A stretch of DNA of 64,000 nucleotides from Blastococcus colisei. GTDB lineage: Bacteria > Actinomycetota > Actinomycetes > Mycobacteriales > Geodermatophilaceae. The notes below the pieces were generated by a model. It ran no database searches, was not told where the DNA came from, and saw nothing but the letters and a program-made list of their open reading frames with translations. The translations under genes and the position numbers were made by a program. Below, one piece after another: positions 43,679 through 50,913 of the stretch. Position 1 is the stretch's first letter. The number at the start of each line of letters is the position of its first letter. The stretch spans positions 1,736,001 through 1,800,000 of the forward strand of contig NZ_VFQE01000001.1 in assembly GCF_006717095.1 (NCBI RefSeq). The letters are read 5' to 3'.

Positions 43679-43791
43679 TCCTCGGCAGGACCCGGTGGCC
43701 GGCTCCGGTCGCTGGTCCCCGCGGCGGGGCCCGGGCCGGGCGGCGCCCCGGGAGGGGGTCGTCGAAGGGAGCTTAGGGCCGGACCCCGACC

Positions 43792-44850
43792 CTAGATCGC
43801 ACCGTCCTCGAGTGCGGCGCGTCCCAGCTCCACGCAGGGGTCGATGCGCTCGGCGTACCCGCTGGTGTCCTTGCCCGCCATCGCCCCGGCTGCCGACCGG
43901 GCGACGATGCCGGCGATGATCGCGGCGAACTTGAAGAAGGCGAACCCGACGTACCAGTTGAGGTCGGATAGATCGGCGCCCGTGCGCCGGGCGTAGCGCT
44001 CGGCGACCTCGGCGCGGGTGGGGAAGCCGGGCAGCGTGGTGACGGGGCTCATCGTCGAGGCGCGTTCCTCACCGGCCTGCGGCCAGTAGACGAACATCAT
44101 GCCGATGTCGGTCAGCGGGTCGCCCAGCGTCGACATCTCCCAGTCGAGGACCGCCTTGATCCGGCCCGGCTCGTCCGGGTCGAGCAGGCAGTTGTCCAGC
44201 CGGTAGTCGCCGTGCACGATGCTCGACCGCTGCGTCGCGGGCACCGTCTCGGCGAGGCGGGCAGCCAGGGCGTCCAGGTTCGGGCGGTCCCGGTCACGGG
44301 TGGCGTCCCACTGCTTGGTCCACCGGCGGACCTGGCGCGCCGCGAAGCCCTCCGGCCGGCCGAACTCGGCCAGCCCCACTGCCTCGTGGTCGACCGAGTG
44401 CAGGTCGGCCAGCACGTCGATGAGCCGCTCGCCCACCGCGCGGCGCTGGGCCGGCTCGTCGGCGTAGCCGGCCGGGAACTCCCGGACGACGTGGATCCCG
44501 ACGACCCGCTCCATCACGTAGAACGGCGCGCCGAGCACCGACTCGTCCGTGCACAGGTGGAGGGTGCGGGGAACCGGGACGTCGGTCGGGCCCAGCGCGG
44601 AGATCACCCGGTGCTCGCGGGCCATGTCGTGCGCGGTGGCCAGGACGGCGCCGGTCGGCGGCCGGCGCAGGATCACCGCAGCGTCCTCGTCACGGTCGTC
44701 GCTGCCGCCCTTCGGCGTGACGACGTAGGTGAGGTTGGACATGCCGGCGGCGATGAGGTCGATGTCGACCGAGCGCCAGCGCTCGTCGTTCAGGACGGAG
44801 GCCAGGTACGGCCCGACGACGACTGGATCAGCACCCACGGGAGTCGACAC
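43792..44850 (-). CDS. phosphotransferase family (APH-like) protein
   Basis: The 352-residue protein has the aminoglycoside-phosphotransferase-like kinase fold: AAGMSNLTYVVTP (nucleotide loop), AAVILRRPPTG with the ATP-binding Lys position occupied by Arg-rich sequence, the Brenner motif SSIVHGDYRLDNCLLD and the metal-binding VLDWEMSTLGDPLTDIGMM. Members of this subgroup occur beside acyl-CoA dehydrogenases and act on unknown small alcohols. GTG 44850 is used; the longer frame to 44922 lacks support. It replaces any DUF3093 gene that I might expect in this syntenic block. Confidence 0.85.
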   Translation of the reverse strand: MSTPVGADPVVVGPYLASVLNDERWRSVDIDLIAAGMSNLTYVVTPKGGSDDRDEDAAVILRRPPTGAVLATAHDMAREHRVISALGPTDVPVPRTLHLCTDESVLGAPFYVMERVVGIHVVREFPAGYADEPAQRRAVGERLIDVLADLHSVDHEAVGLAEFGRPEGFAARQVRRWTKQWDATRDRDRPNLDALAARLAETVPATQRSSIVHGDYRLDNCLLDPDEPGRIKAVLDWEMSTLGDPLTDIGMMFVYWPQAGEERASTMSPVTTLPGFPTRAEVAERYARRTGADLSDLNWYVGFAFFKFAAIIAGIVARSAAGAMAGKDTSGYAERIDPCVELGRAALEDGAI

Positions 44851-45204
44851 GGCGGCAGGGTAACCTCTGGCGCTCCGCGACCCGGGGGCCCGCTCGGAAC
44901 TCGTTTCCGGAGGCGGGCACAAACCGGGGCCGCGCCGCGTTGGGGGGCTGGCCGGACCTTGCCGCTCGCCGTCCCCGGACGGCGGGCAGGGCCCGGCCGG
45001 GACGGACAGCCGCTCGCCCCCCGCAGCGCGGGAGCCGGCACCGGACCCGTCCGGGGCACCACCGGCACCGGCAGCTCAGCAACGGCTGCCGGTCCACGAT
45101 CCTCCGGTCGCCACCGCGGCCGGCCAGGACGACGGCGCACACCCCGCGTCGTCGTCAGTACGAGCGGGCCCGACGCCCGCGAGAACCCCAGGGAGGGGCA
45201 CCCC
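44851..45204. other. 354-base intergenic space before the DUF4193 gene
   Basis: Extremely GC-rich. I see no gene, RNA motif or convincing promoter apart from the GGGAGGGG ribosome site (45190-45198) of the DUF4193 gene. Several long overlapping open frames are compositional. Confidence 0.45.
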
Positions 45205-45504
45205 ATGGCCACCGACTACGACGCCCCGCGCCGCAACGAGGCCGACGAGCTGGGTGAGGACTCGCTCGAGGAGCTCAAGGCACGACGGGCCGAGGCGCAG
45301 TCCGCCTCGGTCGACGTCGACGAGACCGACTTCAACGAGAACCTCGAGCTCCCCGGCGCCGACCTCTCCGGCGAGGAGCTCACCGTGCGCGTCCTGCCCA
45401 AGCAGGAGGACGAGTTCACCTGCTCCCGGTGCTTCCTCGTGCAGCACCGCACCCGGCTCGCCTCCACCCGGGGCGACCAGCTGCTCTGCCGCGACTGCGC
45501 CTGA
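45205..45504 (+). CDS. DUF4193 domain protein
   Basis: A 99-residue acidic protein with MATDYDAPRRNEADE at the N-terminus and a C-terminal zinc-ribbon-like FTCSRCFLVQHRTRLA ... LLCRDCA (two CxxC pairs). The family is nearly universal in actinobacteria (Rv2699c) with unknown function. ATG follows a strong GGGAGGGG ribosome site. Confidence 0.92.
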   Translation: MATDYDAPRRNEADELGEDSLEELKARRAEAQSASVDVDETDFNENLELPGADLSGEELTVRVLPKQEDEFTCSRCFLVQHRTRLASTRGDQLLCRDCA

Positions 45505-45520
45505 GAGGAACCCCGTGCTC

Positions 45521-45546
45521 CCCACCCTGTGCAGACTCGGGGTGGG
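45521..45546 (+). terminator. possible terminator after DUF4193
   Basis: CCCACCC (45521-45527) pairs with GGGTGGG (45540-45546) over a 12-base loop, 16 bases past the stop. Short stem and no U-tract, so only weak support. Confidence 0.3.
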
Positions 45547-45607
45547 ACCGGGGACGGGCGCAGGTAGCTGCTGACCACGGCAGGTTCCTGACCGAGGAGG
45601 TCGACCG

Positions 45608-46528
45608 GTGACTGACCATTCGGCGCGGACCGGCGCGGCGCGGGACGTCCCGCCGCCGCGCCCGGTGGCGTCCCCGGCCCCGGTCCCGGAGGAGACCGGC
45701 CTGGGTCGCGCGGCGCGCGCGGTGGCCGAGGCGGTCGCCGGCCTGGTCGTCGGCGGTGCCGGCGGCCGGTCGGACGCGCCGGACGGCGCGCCGCGGAAGT
45801 CCGCTGCCGGTGGTCTGCGCGACGTCGTCGCGGCGGTCGCCGGCGCCGTGGGCGCGGCGTTCGCCCCCGAGCGGGAGGACGGCACCGCCGCGCCACCAGC
45901 GCCGGGTGTCGACGCCGCCGGACCTGACCGGTCACCGGGTGCGCTCCTCGGGGACCTGTTGGCGGCGGCCGCACCCCGGCTGCCCATCCGCGACGCCTCC
46001 CGGCTGCGCCGGGCGCATCCCGGTGCCTCCGACCGCGAGATCGCCGATGCGCTCGTCGCCCGAGCCGCCCGGGTGACCTCCACCATCGGCGCGGCCACCG
46101 GCGGACTGTCGGCCGCGCACTGGTTCGCGCCGCCGTCCCTCCTTGCGCTCCCGCTGGAGCTGGGCGCCGAGACCGTGCTCGTCGCCGGTGTCGAGGTGGT
46201 CCTCATCGGTGAGCTGCACGAGCTGTACGGCCGCCGTGCGCCGGGCGACGCCCGGGCACGCGCCGCCGCCTACCTGGCCGGGTGGTCGGCGCAGCGGTCG
46301 GTCGACGGCGTCGGGACCGCGGGCCTCGGCTCGCTGCTGAGCGGGGCGGGGATGCGCGCGCTCCAGCGGCGGGTCACCCGCAGGCTGGCCGGGGCCGTGC
46401 CGGCCGCGGCGCCGTTCCTGATCGGCGCCGCGATCGCCGGGCGCGGCAACCGCCGCGCTACGGAGAAGCTGGCCGAGCGGGTGCTGGCCGACCTTCGCGC
46501 CACCCGGCCGCTGGACCCCGGCTCCTGA
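45608..46528 (+). CDS. hypothetical protein with hydrophobic core
   Basis: The 306-residue product begins with about 110 low-complexity Ala/Pro/Gly-rich residues and contains more ordered sequence from about residue 115: [35 protein letters not shown], then a hydrophobic stretch [36 protein letters not shown] and [14 protein letters not shown]. Perhaps membrane-associated. I do not recognise the family beyond its place between DUF4193 and dut. GTG start with GAGGAGG 5 bases earlier, which supports it being real. Confidence 0.7.
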   Translation: MTDHSARTGAARDVPPPRPVASPAPVPEETGLGRAARAVAEAVAGLVVGGAGGRSDAPDGAPRKSAAGGLRDVVAAVAGAVGAAFAPEREDGTAAPPAPGVDAAGPDRSPGALLGDLLAAAAPRLPIRDASRLRRAHPGASDREIADALVARAARVTSTIGAATGGLSAAHWFAPPSLLALPLELGAETVLVAGVEVVLIGELHELYGRRAPGDARARAAAYLAGWSAQRSVDGVGTAGLGSLLSGAGMRALQRRVTRRLAGAVPAAAPFLIGAAIAGRGNRRATEKLAERVLADLRATRPLDPGS

Positions 46529-46602
46529 GAAGCGGGCCCCCACGCGGACCGGCCGCGGGCGCCGTGCGCCCTCCTGCGCCGGCCGCGGTTAGGGTCGCCG
46601 AC

Positions 46603-47130
46603 GTGCCCGATTCGCCCCCTCCGTCGATCGACGTCCCGGTCCGCCTGACGTCACCGCAGGACCGTGGGCCGCGCTACGCCCTCCCCGGCGACGCGGGCGC
46701 GGACCTGTCGCTGGCCGAGGACGTCGATCTGGCCCCGTTCGAGCGCGCGCTGGTCGGCACGGGAGTCGCCGTCGCCATCCCCGAGGGCTATGCCGGCTTC
46801 GTGCACCCGCGTTCGGGCCTGGCCCACCGGCTCGGTCTCAGCCTGGTCAACGCGCCGGGCACGATCGACGCCGGCTACCGGGGGGAGATCAAGGTCAACC
46901 TGGTGAACCTGGACCCGACGACGCCGATCAGGCTGCGGCGGGGTGACCGGATCGCCCAGCTCGTCGTCCAGCCGGTGGTGCAGGCTCGGTTCGTGTCGGT
47001 CGACGAGCTTCCCGCGAGCGAGCGGGGCAGCGGCGGACACGGGTCCACCGGGGGTCACGCGGCCTCCGGGCAGACGACACCGGCAGTGGTCGGCGACGGA
47101 GCCGTCGCGGCTCAGGAAGGACAGGGCTGA
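46603..47130 (+). CDS. dut: dUTP diphosphatase
   Basis: Hydrolyses dUTP to dUMP, limiting uracil in DNA. All five trimeric dUTPase motifs are present: [10 protein letters not shown] (I), [15 protein letters not shown] (II), [16 protein letters not shown] (III), [13 protein letters not shown] (IV) and [10 protein letters not shown] (V). The 175-residue length includes a C-terminal extension of about 20 residues after motif V ([20 protein letters not shown]) not needed for catalysis. GTG 46603 gives the normal N-terminus. DUF3710 follows one base after the stop. Confidence 0.93.
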   Translation: MPDSPPPSIDVPVRLTSPQDRGPRYALPGDAGADLSLAEDVDLAPFERALVGTGVAVAIPEGYAGFVHPRSGLAHRLGLSLVNAPGTIDAGYRGEIKVNLVNLDPTTPIRLRRGDRIAQLVVQPVVQARFVSVDELPASERGSGGHGSTGGHAASGQTTPAVVGDGAVAAQEGQG

Positions 47131-47131
47131 C

Positions 47132-47857
47132 ATGCCGTTCGGACGCCGGCGCAACCGGATCGAGCGCAGCCTGCGCGAGCGCGGGGTGCCGCCGGAGCCG
47201 CAGCACCGCGAGCGCGAGGTGGAGGAGACGACGGGCCCCTGGGACTCGGCGGACGCACCCGACGACGGCGTGCCCCGCGTGGACCTGGGCGCCATCCGGC
47301 TGCCCGGCCTCCCCGGCACCGACCTGCGGGTGGAGCTGAACCAGCAGCAGAAGGTCATCGGCGCGACGCTGCGCTCGGGGGACTCCCTGCTCATGGTGTC
47401 GGCGTTCGCCGCCCCGCGGGCCGGCGGCATCTGGGACGCCGTGCGCGAGGACCTGGCGAAGAGCGCCTCGGGGCAGGGCGGGTCGCTTCGCGAGGTGGAG
47501 GGCCCGTTCGGCCCGGAGCTCGCGGGCACCATCGTCACGCTGCCGCCGGCACAGCCGGGTCAGCCGGCGCCGACCCAGCCGGTGCGCCGGGCGGCGAGGT
47601 TCATCGGGGTGGACGGTCCCCGCTGGTTCCTGCGAGGGCTCATCACGGGCCCGGCCGCGGAGAGCGCGGAGGCGGCGGCGGTCCTCGAGTCGGCGTTCAG
47701 CGACATCGTCGTCGTCCGCGGGGCGGAGCCGATGCCCGTCCGCGAGCAGCTGCCGCTGACCCTGCCGCCGCAGGCGGCCGCCCAGCTGGCCCGCCGGCAG
47801 GAGGCCGGCCGCGCCGCCGCCACCCGGCCACCGTCGGCCCAGCCGCCGGCCGGCTGA
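47132..47857 (+). CDS. DUF3710 domain protein
   Basis: A 241-residue protein corresponding to Rv2696c by position and sequence style: MPFGRRRNRIERSLRERG, GPWDSADAPDD, VDLGAIRLPGLPGTDLRVELN, GIWDAVREDLAKSA and RWFLRGLITGPAA. Function unknown. Starts one base after the dut stop, so probably co-transcribed. Ala/Pro-rich tail. Confidence 0.9.
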   Translation: MPFGRRRNRIERSLRERGVPPEPQHREREVEETTGPWDSADAPDDGVPRVDLGAIRLPGLPGTDLRVELNQQQKVIGATLRSGDSLLMVSAFAAPRAGGIWDAVREDLAKSASGQGGSLREVEGPFGPELAGTIVTLPPAQPGQPAPTQPVRRAARFIGVDGPRWFLRGLITGPAAESAEAAAVLESAFSDIVVVRGAEPMPVREQLPLTLPPQAAAQLARRQEAGRAAATRPPSAQPPAG

Positions 47858-47909
47858 TCCCGTCCACGAGACCCGCCGGGTCGTCCCCGCGCCCGCGACG
47901 ACGCACGCC

Positions 47910-47922
47910 GTACGCTCTTTAC
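47910..47922 (+). promoter_or_regulatory. candidate promoter giving a leaderless start at the repeat
   Basis: TACGCT (47910-47915) is a plausible -10; the first GTGACC start codon of the 77-bp repeat is at 47923, so transcription would begin at or beside the start codon. No good -35 is seen. Confidence 0.35.
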
Positions 47923-48074
47923 GTGACCGAGCTTGGGAGGTCACGCGGGAAACAGAGCACCGTCGGCACGTGGTCGACGAGCACCAGCGAGGAGAGCACG
48001 TGACCGAGCTTGCGAGGTCACGCGGTAGGCAGAGCACCGTCGGCACGTGGTCGACGAGCGCCAGCGAGGAGAGC
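47921..48074 (+). repeat. two tandem 77-bp repeats carrying ribosome site and start codon
   Basis: Units 47921-47997 and 47998-48074 are near-identical (differences at a handful of bases); the third unit start (ACGTGACCGA at 48075) is the true OB-fold gene start. Each unit begins ACGTGACC, which pairs with GGTCACG 17 bases further to give a 7-bp hairpin over the start codon, and ends with a GAGGAGAG ribosome site. So each repeat unit supplies the ribosome site for the following start. Confidence 0.9.
47923..48003 (+). CDS. 26-codon mini-ORF 1 of the 77-bp repeat
   Basis: Opens at GTG 47923 (VTELGRSRGK...) and stops at TGA 48001-48003, overlapping the next GTG by four bases (GTGA). The product would be a 26-residue Ser/Thr-rich peptide. 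Probably a by-product of the repeat or a coupling device rather than a functional protein. Confidence 0.35.
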   Translation: MTELGRSRGKQSTVGTWSTSTSEEST

Positions 48075-48080
48075 ACGTGA
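48000..48080 (+). CDS. 26-codon mini-ORF 2 of the 77-bp repeat
   Basis: Opens at GTG 48000 (VTELARSRGR...) with GAGGAG upstream in the previous unit, stops at TGA 48078-48080, overlapping the OB-fold gene start as GTGA. Differs from mini-ORF 1 at four residues, with the length kept exactly. Translation would couple to the OB-fold gene. Confidence 0.35.
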   Translation: MTELARSRGRQSTVGTWSTSASEEST

Positions 48081-48454
48081 CCGAAACCCGATCGCCGAGC
48101 TGGTTGTCCCGGACGCTGCAGCGGCTCACGGCGGACGACCAGGCCATCGATGCGCAGGAGCTGCGCGCCGAGTCGGCCAACGCCGGCTGCGAGCCGTTGG
48201 GCTCCTGCCGCAAGGGTGCCGTGGTCACGGTGACGGGCCGGCTGAAGTCCGTCGTCTACACCCCGCGGGAGACCGTCCCGACCCTCGAGGCGGAGCTGTT
48301 CGACGGTTCCGGTTCGGTCACCCTGGTCTGGCTGGGGCGCCGGCGGATCCCGGGCATCGAGCCCGGGCGCACGCTGACCGCACGGGGCCGGTTCGCCGCC
48401 TTCGACGGCAAGCGGGTCATCTACAACCCCTGGTACGAGCTGGGCGCCGGCTGA
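48077..48454 (+). CDS. OB-fold nucleic acid-binding domain protein
   Basis: A 125-residue protein with LSRTLQRLTADDQAIDAQELRAES, then an OB fold: GSCRKGAVVTVTGRLKSVVYTP, TLEAELFDGSGSVTLVWLGRRRIPGIEPGRTLTARGRF and IYNPWYELG. Family counterpart Rv2694c; presumed to bind nucleic acid, role unknown. GTG 48077 (VTETRSPSW) is preceded by GAGGAGAG; a frame opening at 48047 runs through the repeat and is less likely. Confidence 0.9.
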   Translation: MTETRSPSWLSRTLQRLTADDQAIDAQELRAESANAGCEPLGSCRKGAVVTVTGRLKSVVYTPRETVPTLEAELFDGSGSVTLVWLGRRRIPGIEPGRTLTARGRFAAFDGKRVIYNPWYELGAG

Positions 48455-48521
48455 CCGAACCGACGTCGTGGACAGAGCCCGGGCGGAGACCCCGGCGACA
48501 GATGCACCGGGGGAGACGGCG

Positions 48522-49361
48522 ATGAGCGCACCTGAGGACCGGGCCGACCCGCCCGCACCCACCGCCGGGCCGGCCGGCGACCAGGCGGTTCCGCCGCTGG
48601 TGTTCGACCGCCACCTGGTGCTGGAGCAGCTCGGTGGCTGGCGAGGCATGGTGGACGCCACCCTGCCGACGATCGCCTTCATCGTCGCCAACTCCCTCGG
48701 TGGCCTGCGCACCGGCATCTGGGCGGCGCTGGGCGCGGCGCTGCTGGTGTTCCTCCTCCGCCTGCTGCGCCGCGAGAGCGTGCAGCAGGCGATCAGCGGG
48801 CTCTTCGCCGTCGGCATCGCGGTCGCCATCGCCGCCGCCACCGGGCAGGCTCGCGACTTCTACGTCCCGGGCATCATCCGCAACGCCGGTCTCGCCGTGA
48901 TCCTGCTGGGCTCGGTCGTCCTCCGCCGGCCGCTGGTCGGTGTCATCGCGGAGTTCCTGGCCCCCAGCCACCTCGGGGCCATGGCCTCCCACCGGCACTC
49001 GGTGCCGGGGTTCCGCGGCCGGATGGGCCGCGCCCGTGCGGTCCTCGACCCCAGCGAGCGCGACCCGGAGACGGGCCGGGCCCGGCCGGATCCGACCCCC
49101 GAGCAGCACTGGCGCGACGACCCCCGGCTGCTCCGTGCCTACGGCTGGCTGACGGTGCTCTGGGCCGGCGTGTTCCTGGTCCGGGCCGCCGTGCAGGGCT
49201 ATCTGTACCTGGGCAGCGAGAACACCGACGCCACGGACCTCGGCGTCGTGTCCCTGATCCTGGGCCTGCCCGTGACCGCGGCCGAGATCGTCATCACCCT
49301 GTGGGTGGTGTCGCGGCTGCACCGCCACCGCAGCACGGAGTCGGGCACACCCGCCGCTTAG
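48522..49361 (+). CDS. DUF3159 membrane protein
   Basis: A 279-residue integral membrane protein with LEQLGGWRGMVDATLPTIAFIVANSLGG, two further early spans and a C-terminal LGLPVTAAEIVITLWVVSRLH, the DUF3159 pattern (Rv2693c). Function unknown. ATG 48522 has GGGGGAG upstream; GTG 48468 in frame is an alternative. The stop overlaps the convergent TrkA-type gene by four bases. Confidence 0.87.
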   Translation: MSAPEDRADPPAPTAGPAGDQAVPPLVFDRHLVLEQLGGWRGMVDATLPTIAFIVANSLGGLRTGIWAALGAALLVFLLRLLRRESVQQAISGLFAVGIAVAIAAATGQARDFYVPGIIRNAGLAVILLGSVVLRRPLVGVIAEFLAPSHLGAMASHRHSVPGFRGRMGRARAVLDPSERDPETGRARPDPTPEQHWRDDPRLLRAYGWLTVLWAGVFLVRAAVQGYLYLGSENTDATDLGVVSLILGLPVTAAEIVITLWVVSRLHRHRSTESGTPAA

Positions 49362-50035
49362 ACCGGGCCGGCCCCGGTGTCGGGGGCCAGCACGTCCTTG
49401 AGCTGGTCCTCCACCTCGGCGTGGGTCACGAACAGCAGTTCGTCCCCGGCCTCCAGCGGCTCGTCGGGGGACGGCGTGATCACCCGTTCGCCGCGCAGGA
49501 TCGCCGTCAGCACGGTCTCCCGCGGGAGCGGGACCTCGCGCAGCGGCTTGCCCACCCACGGGGTGTCCTCGGCCAGGGTGATCTCGACCAGGTTGGCCGC
49601 GCCCTTGCGGAAGCTCATCAGCCGGACGACGTCGCCGACGGTGACGGCCTCCTCGACCAGCGCCGCGAGCACGCGCGGGGTGGAGACAGCGACGTCCACC
49701 CCCCAGGCCTCGGTGTAGAGCCACTCGTTGCGGGGGTCCTTCACCCGGGCGACGACGCGGTTGACCGCGAACTCGGTCTTGGCCAGCAGCGAGACGACCA
49801 GGTTGGCCTTGTCGTCTCCCGTGGCGGCGACGACGACGTCGCAGGTGGCCAGCTGGGCCTCCTCGAGGGAGGACACCTCGCACGCGTCGGCCTGCACCCA
49901 CTCCGCACCGGGCACCGAGCGGGTGCGCACCTTGCGGCCGTCCTTCTCGATGAGCATGACGGTGTGCCCGTTGCCGAGCAGTTCCCCGGCGATCGACCGG
50001 CCGACGGCGCCGGCCCCCACGATGGCGACTCTCAT
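49358..50035 (-). CDS. TrkA-family potassium uptake regulatory protein (CeoC-like)
   Basis: A 225-residue cytoplasmic regulator with an RCK_N Rossmann domain (MRVAIVGAGAVGRSIAGELLGNGHTVMLIEKD) and an RCK_C domain (LVEITLAEDTPWVGKPLREVPLPRETVLTAILRG). Such proteins bind NAD(H)/ATP and gate K+ uptake. It pairs with the upstream TrkA-type gene as ceoB/ceoC (Rv2691/Rv2692) in Mycobacterium. An APC-type transporter gene is divergent. Confidence 0.9.
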   Translation of the reverse strand: MRVAIVGAGAVGRSIAGELLGNGHTVMLIEKDGRKVRTRSVPGAEWVQADACEVSSLEEAQLATCDVVVAATGDDKANLVVSLLAKTEFAVNRVVARVKDPRNEWLYTEAWGVDVAVSTPRVLAALVEEAVTVGDVVRLMSFRKGAANLVEITLAEDTPWVGKPLREVPLPRETVLTAILRGERVITPSPDEPLEAGDELLFVTHAEVEDQLKDVLAPDTGAGPV

Positions 50036-50075
50036 GCTCGGTCTCCTCGTGCCCCGTCTTTAGATGTTCGGCGCA

Positions 50076-50744
50076 TCAGTGCTGCCCTCCGTCGGTGCCC
50101 CGCTCGACGACCTCGTGCACCCGGGCGGTGATGTCGTCGGTCACGGCGACCACGAGCTGGTCGCCGTCCTGGAGGACGGTGGTGGCGGTGGGCAGCACGG
50201 CCTCCCCGAAGCGGACCAGCCACGCGGCGCGGGCGCCCGAGGCGGTCTCGAGGTCGGCGAGCTTCCGGCCGACCCAGCTCTCGGTCACGGTGATGCGCAT
50301 GAGCAGGACCTTGCCGGTGGGCTCGCGCCAGAGCTCGCTGACCTTGACCGAGAGCAGCTCGCGGAGCAGGCGGTTCACCGTCCACGGGACCGTGGCGACG
50401 CTCGGGATCCCCATGCGCTCGTAGACCTCGGCCCGCTTGGAGTCGTAGATGCGGGCGACGACGTGCTGGACGCCGAAGGTCTCGCGGGCCACTCGCGCGC
50501 TGATGATGTTGGAGTTGTCACCGCTGCTGACCGCGGCGAAGGCACCCGCCGAATCCACCCCGGCGTCCAGCAGCGTCTGCCGGTCGAAGCCGAGGCCGGT
50601 GACCTGCCGGCCGGCGAAGTCCGGCCCGAGGCGCCGGAAGGCGGCGGGATCCTGGTCGATCACGGCAACGCTGTGCCCGACCTCCTCGAGGCGCCGGGCG
50701 ATGGCGGAGCCGACGCGTCCGCAGCCCATCACGACCACGTGCAC
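50076..50744 (-). CDS. TrkA-family potassium uptake regulatory protein (CeoB-like)
   Basis: A 222-residue RCK_N/RCK_C protein: VHVVVMGCGRVGSAIARRLEEVGHSVAVIDQD and VLLMRITVTESWVGRKLADLE. Nucleotide-binding GxGxxG intact. GTG 50744 follows GGGAG by six bases; a longer frame to 51008 overlaps the divergent transporter gene and is not used. Forty bases separate it from the CeoC-like gene. Confidence 0.9.
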   Translation of the reverse strand: MHVVVMGCGRVGSAIARRLEEVGHSVAVIDQDPAAFRRLGPDFAGRQVTGLGFDRQTLLDAGVDSAGAFAAVSSGDNSNIISARVARETFGVQHVVARIYDSKRAEVYERMGIPSVATVPWTVNRLLRELLSVKVSELWREPTGKVLLMRITVTESWVGRKLADLETASGARAAWLVRFGEAVLPTATTVLQDGDQLVVAVTDDITARVHEVVERGTDGGQH

Positions 50745-50900
50745 GAAGAACTCCCGGTGTCCGTCGCGCGAGCGCCGCCCGCCGCGCGTACCGGGCGCGA
50801 AGCTACACCCGGTAGCGCCCCGGGCGTGGCCGCGACGGGTGACCTCCCCCTCTCGGGCGGGGCGCGCGCCGTGGTGGCGGCACCGGGTGCCGCGCGTCCG

Positions 50901-50906
50901 TACCAT
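50901..50906 (+). promoter_or_regulatory. -10 of a probably leaderless APC transcript
   Basis: TACCAT ends 7 bases before the GTG at 50914, so the transcript would start at the start codon. No ribosome site precedes the GTG, consistent with leaderless translation. Confidence 0.45.
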
Positions 50907-50913
50907 CGCCGCC

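Noticed and set aside
47921-48074. CRISPR or satellite array
   Set aside because: Two contiguous 77-bp units with no unique spacers; duplicated gene-start segment explains it better.
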